Shown one piece after another: positions 1-6,363 of a stretch of 7,048 nucleotides of DNA. The DNA is from Bryobacterales bacterium (lineage in GTDB: Bacteria > Acidobacteriota > Terriglobia > Bryobacterales > Bryobacteraceae), in contig DNFG01000437.1 in the NCBI GenBank assembly GCA_003487005.1, positions 8,065 to 15,112 of the forward strand, given 5' to 3'. Every line of letters starts with the position of its first letter. Position 1 is the stretch's first letter. A program made the translations under genes and the position numbers. Below the pieces are notes generated by a model. That model was given only the letters and a program-made list of their open reading frames with translations. It was not told the origin of the DNA and searched no databases.

Positions 1-197
1 TCGGCGGGAGTGCGGAGGAAATGGTTGACCCATTTGTAGGCGTCAAGGAAGCCGGGGAAGGTGTCGTAGCGGTAGCGGGCGAGGACTTCTTCGCGGGTGA
101 CGGAGGGTTCGAGTTCCAGGATAGTGTCCGGAGAGATGGAGCCTTCGAGGTGGAGGTGGAGTTCGGCTTTGGGCAGAGAGCGGAGAAAATCTTCCAT
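1..197 (-). CDS. adenosine deaminase family protein, N-terminal fragment (runs off the left edge)
   Basis: The minus strand reads M-E-D-F-L-R-S-L-P-K-A-E-L-H-L-H-L-E-G-S-I from position 197 and stays open to the window edge, about 65 codons. The PKAELHLHLEGS block (residues 9-20) is the N-terminal zinc-binding motif of the adenosine/AMP deaminase superfamily; H14 and H16 are two of the metal ligands. Family members are cytoplasmic TIM-barrel hydrolases that deaminate adenosine, adenine or related compounds such as aminofutalosine. The fragment is too short to choose a substrate, so I give no symbol. Codons end mostly in C (CTC, CGC, TCC), opposite to the plus-strand genes. An in-frame ATG at 206 would add M-A-T; neither start has a Shine-Dalgarno. 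I prefer 197 because the leader before LPKAELH is then of family-typical length and a TATTAT box sits just upstream. The gene is divergent from glgB with 18 bp between starts. The family call is solid; the substrate is open. Confidence 0.88.
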   Translation of the reverse strand, partial: MEDFLRSLPKAELHLHLEGSISPDTILELEPSVTREEVLARYRYDTFPGFLDAYKWVNHFLRTPA

Positions 198-200
198 TGT

Positions 201-209
201 TGCCATAAT
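201..209 (+). promoter_or_regulatory. candidate extended -10 element for glgB
   Basis: The plus strand reads TGC-CATAAT at 201-209, an extended -10 pattern (TGn followed by a hexamer with one mismatch to TATAAT). A start about seven bases downstream would fall at position 216, the A of the glgB ATG, implying a leaderless message; this agrees with the lack of a Shine-Dalgarno before that ATG. I see no good -35 hexamer 16-18 bp upstream, although extended -10 promoters can do without one. The element lies over the start region of the divergent deaminase gene. This is inference from a short match in the only AT-rich spot nearby. Confidence 0.3.
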
Positions 210-210
210 A
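205..210 (-). promoter_or_regulatory. candidate -10 element for the divergent deaminase gene
   Basis: The minus strand reads TATTAT across 210-205, one mismatch from TATAAT. A start seven bases downstream would be at about 198, next to the deaminase ATG at 197, again giving a leaderless or near-leaderless transcript. It overlaps the plus-strand CATAAT, so the two would form one symmetric, bidirectional promoter. There is no TGn extension on this strand (the preceding bases are CGC) and no clear -35. The evidence is short and the call tentative. Confidence 0.25.
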
Positions 211-215
211 GCGGC

Positions 216-2411
216 ATGACCCCGGCAGACCTGGAAGCGATTGTAGGCGGATACCACGGCGACCCGTTCGCGCACCTGGGACCGCATCTGGACGCGGAGG
301 AAGGGGCCGTGGTGCGGGCGTTCCTGCCGCATGCGGCGGAGGTGGAACTGGTGGAGGGCGGCGGCGTGGAACGGGCGATGGAACGGGTCCACGCGGAGGG
401 ATTCTGGCGGTTGAAGGGGGAGCGGTTGCCGGAGCGGTACAGGTTGCGGGTGACGCGGTGGGACGGGGAGGTCGAGGAGATCGAGGATCCGTACCGGTTT
501 GCGCCGATGTTGACGGCGTTTGACCTGCATTTGCACGCGGAGGGAACGAATTACGAGGCGTGGCGGTGGATGGGGGCGCACGTGGTGGAGTGGGAGGGGG
601 TGAAGGGGGTCCGCTTCGCGGTGTGGGCGCCGCACGCGGAGATGGTGAGTGTCACGGGGGATTTCAATCAGTGGGATGCGCGGCGGCACCCGATGCGGAA
701 GCGGGACGGGGGGGTGTGGGAGATCTTCGTGCCGGAGGCGCGCGAGGGGCACATTTACAAGTACTTCGTGCGGTCTCAGATCTTTGGGGTGCATGGGTTG
801 AAGTGTGATCCGTATGGTTTTGCGTCGGAGGTGCCGCCGAAGCAGGGGTCGATCGTGCACGATCTGGGGCACTACGGTTGGGGGGACGGGGAATGGATGG
901 AGCGGCGGGGGCGGACAGAGTGGCTGGAGCGGCCGGTATCGGTGTATGAAGTGCACCTGGAAAGCTGGATGAAGACGCCGGACGGGAAGGCGTTGACGTA
1001 CCGGGAGATGGCGGAGCGGCTGATTCCGTACGTAAAGAATCTCGGGTTCACGCATCTGGAGTTGATGCCGCCGATGGAGCATCCGTATTCGGGATCGTGG
1101 GGGTATCAGGTGGTGGGGTTCTATGCGCCGACGTCGCGATTCGGGACGCCGGATGATTTCCGCTATTTCGTGGATCAGTGCCACCGGCACGACCTGGGAG
1201 TGATTATTGACTGGGTGCCGGCGCATTTTCCGAAAGATGCGCACGGGCTGGCACGGTTTGACGGGACGGCGTGCTACGAGCACGAGGATCCGCGGAAGGG
1301 GGAACACAAGGAGTGGGGGACGCTGGTGTTCAACTTCGGGCGGAACGAAGTGCGGAATTTTCTGATTTCGAACGCGCTGTTCTGGCTGAAGGAGTATCAC
1401 ATTGACGGGTTGCGGGTGGACGCGGTGGCTTCGATGCTGTATCTGGATTACGCGCGTGAGCCTGGGGAGTGGATTCCCAATGAGTACGGAGGGAATCACA
1501 ATCTGGAGGCGATCCGGTTCCTGCAGCGGTTCAACGAAGAGGTGCACAAGGTGCCGGGGGCGGTGACGCTGGCGGAGGAGAGCACATCGTACGCGGGGGT
1601 GTCGCGTCCGGTGTACACGGGCGGGTTGGGATTCACGATGAAGTGGAACATGGGGTGGATGCACGACATGTTCGCGTACTTCAAGAGCGATCCGATTTAC
1701 CGGAAGTTCAACCACAATCACATTACGTTCAGCCTGGTGTACGCGTTTTCGGAGAACTTCATGCTGCCGATTTCGCATGACGAGGTGGTCCACGGGAAAG
1801 CGTCGTTGATTGGGAAGATGCCGGGAGATGAGTGGCGGCGTTTCGCGAATTTGCGAGCGTTCCTGGGCTATATGTGGACGCATCCGGGGAAGAAACTGCT
1901 CTTCATGGGGTCGGAGCTGGGGCAGTATGAGGAGTGGAACTGGCAGGGGTCGCTGCGTTGGGACTTGTTGCAATATCCGATGCATCGCGGGGCGCAGGAG
2001 TGGGTGAAGGAATTGAACCGCTTTTACTGTCACGAGCCATCGCTGTACGAAGTGGATTTTCACTGGAGCGGGTTTGAGTGGATCGATTTCCACGATGTGG
2101 AGAATTCAGTGATCAGTTTCGTGCGGCGGGCGAAGGATCGGGGGGATTTCGTGGTGGTGGTGTGCAATTTCACGCCGGTGGTGCGACACAACTATCACGT
2201 GGGGGTACCGGAGCCGGGTGGATACCTGGAGGTACTGAACAGTGATTCGGAGTCGTATGGAGGGAGTGGAGTGAGGAACGCTGGGGAGCTATGGACGAAG
2301 CAGGAGCGGATGCAGACACAGGATCAGCATGTGACGCTGACGCTGCCCCCATTGGGGATGGTGGTGCTGCGGAAAGTGGCGGGACCGGGAGGAGAACGGC
2401 ACCGTGGGTGA
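216..2411 (+). CDS. glgB: 1,4-alpha-glucan (glycogen) branching enzyme GlgB
   Basis: A 731-residue protein, close to the 728 of E. coli GlgB and alignable along its whole length. This cytoplasmic GH13 enzyme cuts alpha-1,4 glucan chains and reattaches them as alpha-1,6 branches in glycogen synthesis. Visible parts are the N1-domain motif IVGGYHGDPFAHLG at residues 9-22, a CBM48 module starting near GVRFAVWAP (131-139), the GH13 barrel from about VYEVHLESW (243) with DWVPAHFP at 332, and a C-terminal beta domain ending in TLPPLGMVVL. The catalytic triad is intact: nucleophile D402 in GLRVDAVAS, acid/base E454 in LAEEST, and D522 in HDEVVHGK. I chose ATG 216 because it gives the usual short leader before the N1 motif. 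The frame is open upstream to position 21, but that stretch is antisense to the deaminase gene. No Shine-Dalgarno precedes ATG 216. The 3' end overlaps the next gene by 8 nt. No other glycogen gene is in the window. Confidence 0.97.
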   Translation: MTPADLEAIVGGYHGDPFAHLGPHLDAEEGAVVRAFLPHAAEVELVEGGGVERAMERVHAEGFWRLKGERLPERYRLRVTRWDGEVEEIEDPYRFAPMLTAFDLHLHAEGTNYEAWRWMGAHVVEWEGVKGVRFAVWAPHAEMVSVTGDFNQWDARRHPMRKRDGGVWEIFVPEAREGHIYKYFVRSQIFGVHGLKCDPYGFASEVPPKQGSIVHDLGHYGWGDGEWMERRGRTEWLERPVSVYEVHLESWMKTPDGKALTYREMAERLIPYVKNLGFTHLELMPPMEHPYSGSWGYQVVGFYAPTSRFGTPDDFRYFVDQCHRHDLGVIIDWVPAHFPKDAHGLARFDGTACYEHEDPRKGEHKEWGTLVFNFGRNEVRNFLISNALFWLKEYHIDGLRVDAVASMLYLDYAREPGEWIPNEYGGNHNLEAIRFLQRFNEEVHKVPGAVTLAEESTSYAGVSRPVYTGGLGFTMKWNMGWMHDMFAYFKSDPIYRKFNHNHITFSLVYAFSENFMLPISHDEVVHGKASLIGKMPGDEWRRFANLRAFLGYMWTHPGKKLLFMGSELGQYEEWNWQGSLRWDLLQYPMHRGAQEWVKELNRFYCHEPSLYEVDFHWSGFEWIDFHDVENSVISFVRRAKDRGDFVVVVCNFTPVVRHNYHVGVPEPGGYLEVLNSDSESYGGSGVRNAGELWTKQERMQTQDQHVTLTLPPLGMVVLRKVAGPGGERHRG
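2387..2394 (+). promoter_or_regulatory. Shine-Dalgarno deciding the GTG start at 2404
   Basis: GGGAGGAG lies inside the last codons of glgB, 9 nt before the GTG at 2404. It is the best Shine-Dalgarno match seen near this gene and supports GTG 2404 over the in-frame ATG at 2452 (residue 17). Its position within glgB and the 8-nt gene overlap suggest translational coupling. Confidence 0.7.
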
Positions 2412-2958
2412 TCCGCTGTTCCTAAGTTTCTGGCTAAAGGGCTTTCAGGCGATGGGGCTGCCGGTGTATTTCGAGAAGGCGCTGGAGGTATTTCCGTTCT
2501 CGAAGTTACGGCCGGAGGCGATATTGCGGGTCAATGCGGTGTCGTTCAGTGAACCGCCGCAATTGGAGAGAGCATTCGCGGGGGAGTTTGACCTGAAGGA
2601 AATGGCTGGTTTGGCGCGGGAATTCCTGCACACCGATGTGGCGTTTACATTGGAGGCGTACTGGGATTTGTGGCAATGGGACGAGGAGTGGGCATTGAAG
2701 CCGGCGCGGGTATCGATGGAGATGTACGCGCCGGATTTCGAAAGCGGACGGGGGGAACATCTGCTGGTGGAGGCGGGGCCGGAGCATATATTCCTGCCAC
2801 ATCCGGAGAGTGATCAGTGGCGGCCGGTGCAATCGAATATCCGCAGTGTATTGCATCTGGCGCAGGATCTGGATGGAGCGCTGCCGGTGGAGCGGCGGCT
2901 TCTGTGGTCAGATACGGAAGAGAATTTTCTGGAACGTTTGGAGGAATATCTGGCTTAG
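2404..2958 (+). CDS. uncharacterised 184-residue protein coupled to glgB
   Basis: I do not recognise this protein. It starts with GTG behind a strong Shine-Dalgarno, overlaps glgB by 8 nt and is very likely co-translated with it. It has no signal peptide, transmembrane segment or cysteine, so it is probably cytoplasmic. The N-terminus (LFLSFWLKGF, residues 5-14) looks like a beta strand, followed by a helix-like stretch FEKALEVFPFSKL (23-35). A tryptophan-rich segment with W87, W90, W92 and W96 (YWDLWQWDEEW) follows, then strand-like RVSMEMYAPDF (102-112) and HLLVEAG (119-125), and an acidic C-terminal helix ending LERLEEYLA. The pattern would suit a small alpha/beta fold, but that is inference. 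Codon use (GTG, CTG, GAG, CGG) matches glgB and the G-rich skew supports coding. A role near glycogen metabolism is suggested only by coupling. Its TAG stop interlocks with the TAA of the convergent response regulator. Confidence 0.8.
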   Translation: MGDPLFLSFWLKGFQAMGLPVYFEKALEVFPFSKLRPEAILRVNAVSFSEPPQLERAFAGEFDLKEMAGLAREFLHTDVAFTLEAYWDLWQWDEEWALKPARVSMEMYAPDFESGRGEHLLVEAGPEHIFLPHPESDQWRPVQSNIRSVLHLAQDLDGALPVERRLLWSDTEENFLERLEEYLA

Positions 2959-3320
2959 GCGAGGAGGGTATCCATGGCGTCGATGAGGGATTTGGGCATA
3001 AATGGTTTGAGGATGGAGGCGGTGCGGGGCCGGAATTCGGGGGGGAGGTGGTCGGAGGTCCAGGCGCTGCCTGAGGAGATGAGGACGCGGATGGAAGGGG
3101 AAGTTTCGAGGAGGCGGATCAGGACCTCGTCGCCGGGGAGGTCGGGAAGTTTGAGGTCGAGAACGGCAATCTGGAAGCGGCCGGGGTTTTCGCGGCAGAG
3201 ATCGAGGGCTGCCTGGCCGGTATCGCAGGGGGCGACGTCATAGCCGCGGCGTTGGAGAAACGTGGCGAGGAGAGCGAGCAGAGGGCGCTCGTCGTCCACG
3301 AGGAGAATGCTTTGGGGCAT
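2955..3320 (-). CDS. stand-alone receiver-domain (CheY-like) response regulator
   Basis: A 121-residue protein made only of a REC domain. It shows the acidic pocket D9-D10 in LLVDDE, phospho-acceptor D55 in AVLDLKLPD, the switch Ser pair S82-S83 after strand 4, and conserved K105-P106 in ILKPF. The family accepts phosphate from a sensor kinase and passes it on or changes a protein contact. With no DNA-binding or enzymatic output domain here, it would act by protein-protein contact or as a phosphorelay intermediate. No histidine kinase is in the window, so its partner is unknown. I chose ATG 3320 because the domain's first strand begins at residue 4. An in-frame ATG at 3338 and a GTG at 3356 would add 6 or 12 residues of no known role. 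No clear Shine-Dalgarno precedes any of them. The gene ends tail-to-tail with the glgB-coupled orphan with a 4-nt overlap and no room for a terminator. Confidence 0.93.
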   Translation of the reverse strand: MPQSILLVDDERPLLALLATFLQRRGYDVAPCDTGQAALDLCRENPGRFQIAVLDLKLPDLPGDEVLIRLLETSPSIRVLISSGSAWTSDHLPPEFRPRTASILKPFMPKSLIDAMDTLLA

Positions 3321-3348
3321 GAAATTAGAACATATCATGCTGAAAGGG

Positions 3349-3365
3349 TGCCGCACTTGACGGCA
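3349..3365. promoter_or_regulatory. short inverted repeat in the divergent gap (possible operator)
   Basis: The 71-bp gap 3321-3391 between the response regulator and the DUF4139 gene must hold both promoters. It contains TGCCG-7 nt-CGGCA, a perfect 5-bp inverted repeat in operator-like spacing. The spacer includes a TTGA that could belong to a -35. I see no confident -10/-35 pair on either strand; CATAAC (3364-3369, plus) and TCTAAT (minus, 3329-3324) are weak candidates. Such a small palindrome can occur by chance. Confidence 0.22.
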
Positions 3366-3391
3366 TAACGGGGACAGGAGCCGAAGAAATC

Positions 3392-5398
3392 ATGAAACAG
3401 ATTCTGAGTGTGATGCTGGCGGCGGCGTTGACGCTGAGCGGGGCGGAGTTGCCGGTGACGAAGGTGGTGATTTATAAGAACGGCGTCGCGTATTACGAGA
3501 GGGCTGGTTCGGTGGCGGCGGGGGAGTCGGCGCGGCTGGAGTTCAGGGCGGAGGAGATGAACGACGTACTGAAGTCGCTGGTGGTGGAGGACCGGGGGGG
3601 CGGCGCGGTGACGCAGGTCCGGTATGAACTGGACGAGACGCTGGAGAAGAAGTTGGCGGATGCGGGATTGAGGCTGGAGGCGGGGCAGCCGCTGGCAGTG
3701 CTGCTGGACAAGTGGAAGGGCGCCCGGGTGGAAATGAATTATGGCGGGGCGATGGTGAAGGGGACGATTCTGAGCGGGCGGATGGCGGCGGCGGGACAGG
3801 ATCAGGGGCAGCGGCAGGAATTGACGCTGCTATTGGATTCGGGCGAGATCAAGATTGTGGCGCTGGAGAACGCTTCGGGGTTGAAGTTGGAGGATGCGCG
3901 GGCGCGGGAGCAACTGGCGGCGGTGTTGCGGGCATACACACAGAGCCGGTCGGCGGAGAAGCGGTCGGTGTTTATCGACGCGGCGGGACAGGGGGCGCGG
4001 ACGCTGGCGGCGCGGTATGTGGTGCCGGCGCCGGTGTGGAAGTCGAGCTACCGGCTGACGCTGCCGGAGACGGGCGAAGCGATGCTGGAGGGTTGGGCGA
4101 TTGTCGAGAACAACACGGGGGAGGATTGGTCGAAGGTGGAGTTGACGGTAGTTTCGGGCAAGCCGGTGAGCTTCATCAGCCAGTTGTACGAGCCTCGGTA
4201 TGTGCGGCGGCAGGTGGCATCGCTGGGCGAGGAGGAGGGGGTGGCGCCGGAGTTGTACGCGGGGGCGGTGCGGGAGGAGGCGGTGGTGGCGGAGTTGATG
4301 GCGGATGCGAACGAGGGGCGGGCGAAGTCGGCGCAGCGGTTGGCGGTGGGGAGTGCGGGTGGCGTTGGCACGGGTCGATTCGTTGCTCCCGCAGCGGCGC
4401 CGATGATGAGCAGTGTGGCGGTTTCGGCGGCGGCACGGGAGGCGGGGGAGTTGTTTGAGTACAGGTTCGGGGCGGCGGTGTCGGCGCGGCGGGGCGAATC
4501 GTTGCTGTTGCCGTTCGTGCAGCAGAAGATTACGGCGCGGCGGTTGCTGGTGTATTCGGACCGGTCGAGCGTGAATCCGCGGGCGGCGGCGGAGTTGACG
4601 AACAACACGGGCAAGACGCTGGACGGCGGTCCGATCACGGTGGCGCAGGCGGGGGCGTACGCGGGCGAGGCGTTGATGGAGACATTCAAGGCGGGGGACA
4701 AGCGGCTGATCAGCTACGCGGTGGATCTGGGGACGCGGATCACGACGAAGCTGGATTCGGGCGCGGCGGTAACGCGTCAGATCACGGCGCGGCGCGGGGT
4801 GATCACGACGCGGAGCGCGGTGGAGATGAAGACGGTGTACACGGTGAACAACGTGGACGCGCGGGCGAAGACGCTGGTGGTGGAGCATCCGCTTTCGCCG
4901 GGGGTGAAGCTGGTGTCGCCGGCGGCGGCGGAGACGACGGCGAGCGACTACCGGTTCAGCGTGAGCCTGCCAGCGAATGGCGGGCAGACATTGACGGTGG
5001 TGGAGGAGCGGGAGTTGCGGCAGGCGACGCAGGTGAGTTCACTGACGCCGGACGCGCTGTTCAGCTACCTGGAGAACAAGGCTCTGTCGGCGAGTGCGCG
5101 GAAGCAGCTTGAAGCGATTGCGGCGCAGAAGCGCGAGGTGGCGGCGGTGGACGCGGAGGCGCAGGCGCTGAACACGGAAATGGCAGGGATCACGCGGGAC
5201 CAGGAGCGGATCCGGCAGAATCTGAGCGCGCTGCGGCAGGTGGCGGGTCAGGAACAGCGGGTGCAGGGTTACGCGGCCGAGCTGCAGAAGGGCGACACGC
5301 GGATGGTGCAGGCGCGGGACCGGCAGGCGGAGTTGCAGAAGCGCAAGGCGGCGCTGGAGGCGCAGGTCCAATCTCTGATCGAGGGGCTGGATTTTTGA
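3392..5398 (+). CDS. exported DUF4139 domain-containing protein with C-terminal coiled coil
   Basis: A 668-residue protein of unknown biochemical function. Residues 1-17 form a signal peptide (MKQ, hydrophobic LSVMLAAALTL, then SGA before ELPV), so it is probably periplasmic or outer-membrane associated. Residues 20-80 (VTKVVIYKNGVAYYERAG onward) resemble the N-terminal DUF4140-like beta domain. From about 210 the DUF4139 signature appears: PVWKSSYRL, then GWAIVENNTGEDWSKVEL near 234, with a second beta part to about 545. Between, roughly residues 285-350, lies an Ala/Gly/Glu-rich low-complexity insert. Residues about 560-660 are Gln/Glu/Ala/Arg-rich with heptad character, a probable coiled coil. 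Family proteins are widespread and sometimes labelled mucoidy-inhibitor-like, with no proven activity. The start is supported by AGGAG at 3376-3380, 11 nt upstream, and by the signal peptide. The gene overlaps the next by 4 nt (TTGA), so the pair is probably one operon. Confidence 0.92.
   Translation: MKQILSVMLAAALTLSGAELPVTKVVIYKNGVAYYERAGSVAAGESARLEFRAEEMNDVLKSLVVEDRGGGAVTQVRYELDETLEKKLADAGLRLEAGQPLAVLLDKWKGARVEMNYGGAMVKGTILSGRMAAAGQDQGQRQELTLLLDSGEIKIVALENASGLKLEDARAREQLAAVLRAYTQSRSAEKRSVFIDAAGQGARTLAARYVVPAPVWKSSYRLTLPETGEAMLEGWAIVENNTGEDWSKVELTVVSGKPVSFISQLYEPRYVRRQVASLGEEEGVAPELYAGAVREEAVVAELMADANEGRAKSAQRLAVGSAGGVGTGRFVAPAAAPMMSSVAVSAAAREAGELFEYRFGAAVSARRGESLLLPFVQQKITARRLLVYSDRSSVNPRAAAELTNNTGKTLDGGPITVAQAGAYAGEALMETFKAGDKRLISYAVDLGTRITTKLDSGAAVTRQITARRGVITTRSAVEMKTVYTVNNVDARAKTLVVEHPLSPGVKLVSPAAAETTASDYRFSVSLPANGGQTLTVVEERELRQATQVSSLTPDALFSYLENKALSASARKQLEAIAAQKREVAAVDAEAQALNTEMAGITRDQERIRQNLSALRQVAGQEQRVQGYAAELQKGDTRMVQARDRQAELQKRKAALEAQVQSLIEGLDF
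5381..5386 (+). promoter_or_regulatory. Shine-Dalgarno supporting the TTG start at 5395
   Basis: GAGGGG within the last codons of the DUF4139 gene lies 8 nt before TTG 5395. It favours this rare start over downstream candidates, the first ATG of which (5515) would delete the dinucleotide-binding motif. The TTG overlaps the upstream TGA as TTGA, the arrangement of termination-reinitiation coupling. Confidence 0.6.
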
Positions 5399-6363
5399 GG
5401 CTGGCGCTGATCGGGTATGGCAACGTGGCGCGGGCGCTGGCGCACCTGTTGAAGCAGAAGCGCGGCGAGCATCCGTTCGTGGTGACGGGCGCAGTGACGC
5501 GCAGGGGTTATGTGATGGATCCGGCGGGCATTCCGCCGGATCCGGTCTTTGTGGGGACGGGTTGCACGGTGGAGGCATTTCTGGACGAGTGCCCGTGCGA
5601 GGTGGTGGTGGAGTTGACGACCCTGAATCCGGTGGACGGCGAGCCGGCGGTTTCGCACATCCGGGCGGCGATGGATCGGGGCAAGCACGTGGTGACGGCG
5701 AACAAGGGTCCGGTGGCGTGCGCGTACCGGGAGTTACGGGAAAAGGCGGCGGCGCGGGGGGTGCAGTTCCTGCACGAAGCGGTGGTGATGGACGGGACGC
5801 CGGTTTTCAATCTAATGCGGCACACGTTGGCGGGGGTGAAGGTGCTGGGAATTGCGGGAGTGTTGAATTCGACATCGCAGATCGTGCTGGGAGCGATGCT
5901 GCGGGGTTTGCCTTTCGAGGAGGGGGTGGCGGAGGCGCGGCGGTTGGGGATTGCGGAGGCGGACCCGTGGTATGACGTGGAGGGGTGGGATTCGGCGTGC
6001 AAGGCGGCGGCGCTGGCGAATGTTTTGATGGACGCGGGGGTGACGCCGGGCGAGGTGGACCGCAAGGGGATCACGCGGTTGACGCCGGAGAGGTTGGCGG
6101 AGTTGGAGGCGAAGGGCAAGCGGGTGGCGCTGGTGAGCCGGGCACACCGTGGGCGGGAGGGAGTGAAGTTGCGGGTGCGGGCGGAGGTGCTGGAGCGGGA
6201 CGACGTGTTGGCGGGAGGGAACGGGCGGCGGAGTGTGCTGGTGCTGGAGACCGATTTGATGGGGCAGGTGGGAGTGTTTTCGGTGGGGTCGCAAGTGGAG
6301 CAGACGGCGTATGGGGTTTACGCCGATCTGCTGGAAGTCGCGCGGATCAGCGGCGGGGTTTGA
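5395..6363 (+). CDS. hom: homoserine dehydrogenase family NAD(P)-dependent oxidoreductase, no ACT domain
   Basis: A 322-residue cytoplasmic enzyme. Homoserine dehydrogenase reduces aspartate semialdehyde to homoserine, the branch point to threonine and methionine. The Rossmann motif is at the very N-terminus (ALIGYGNVARAL; G7, G9, with Ala12 where many relatives have a third Gly), which fixes TTG 5395 as the start. The catalytic lysine is K104 in TANKGP. Substrate and catalytic residues E188, D199 and K203 (AEADP, then GWDSACK) keep the same spacing as E208, D219 and K223 of the yeast enzyme. The usual N-G-T-x-N segment is instead N158-S-T-S-Q162, which may alter the pocket. The protein ends without the C-terminal ACT domain of many bacterial enzymes, so threonine feedback through ACT is not expected; short ACT-less forms are known. 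It is coupled by a 4-nt overlap to the DUF4139 gene, an odd partner. A related dehydrogenase on another semialdehyde is the main alternative. Confidence 0.85.
   Translation: MRLALIGYGNVARALAHLLKQKRGEHPFVVTGAVTRRGYVMDPAGIPPDPVFVGTGCTVEAFLDECPCEVVVELTTLNPVDGEPAVSHIRAAMDRGKHVVTANKGPVACAYRELREKAAARGVQFLHEAVVMDGTPVFNLMRHTLAGVKVLGIAGVLNSTSQIVLGAMLRGLPFEEGVAEARRLGIAEADPWYDVEGWDSACKAAALANVLMDAGVTPGEVDRKGITRLTPERLAELEAKGKRVALVSRAHRGREGVKLRVRAEVLERDDVLAGGNGRRSVLVLETDLMGQVGVFSVGSQVEQTAYGVYADLLEVARISGGV

Noticed and set aside
21..215. N-terminal 65-residue extension of GlgB from ATG 21
   Set aside because: It is antisense to the clear deaminase coding sequence, has no similarity to GlgB N-termini, and ATG 216 already gives a family-length protein.
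572..610. Possible G-quadruplex in clustered G runs within glgB
   Set aside because: One loop would be about 15 nt, and G runs occur throughout because of the strand skew, so it does not stand out.
3321..3356. Extended response-regulator start at GTG 3356 or ATG 3338
   Set aside because: The added residues precede the first beta strand of the receiver domain without any motif or Shine-Dalgarno; ATG 3320 is the simpler start.
3712..4458. Gly-rich plus-strand frame inside the DUF4139 gene
   Set aside because: It is an alternate-frame shadow of Gly/Val/Ala composition produced by G-rich codons, with no domain.
3830..4888. Long minus-strand frame of 352 codons opposite the DUF4139 gene
   Set aside because: Its product is an Arg/His/Pro/Leu repeat-like string typical of the antisense of G-rich codons; the plus frame carries a signal peptide and recognised domain.
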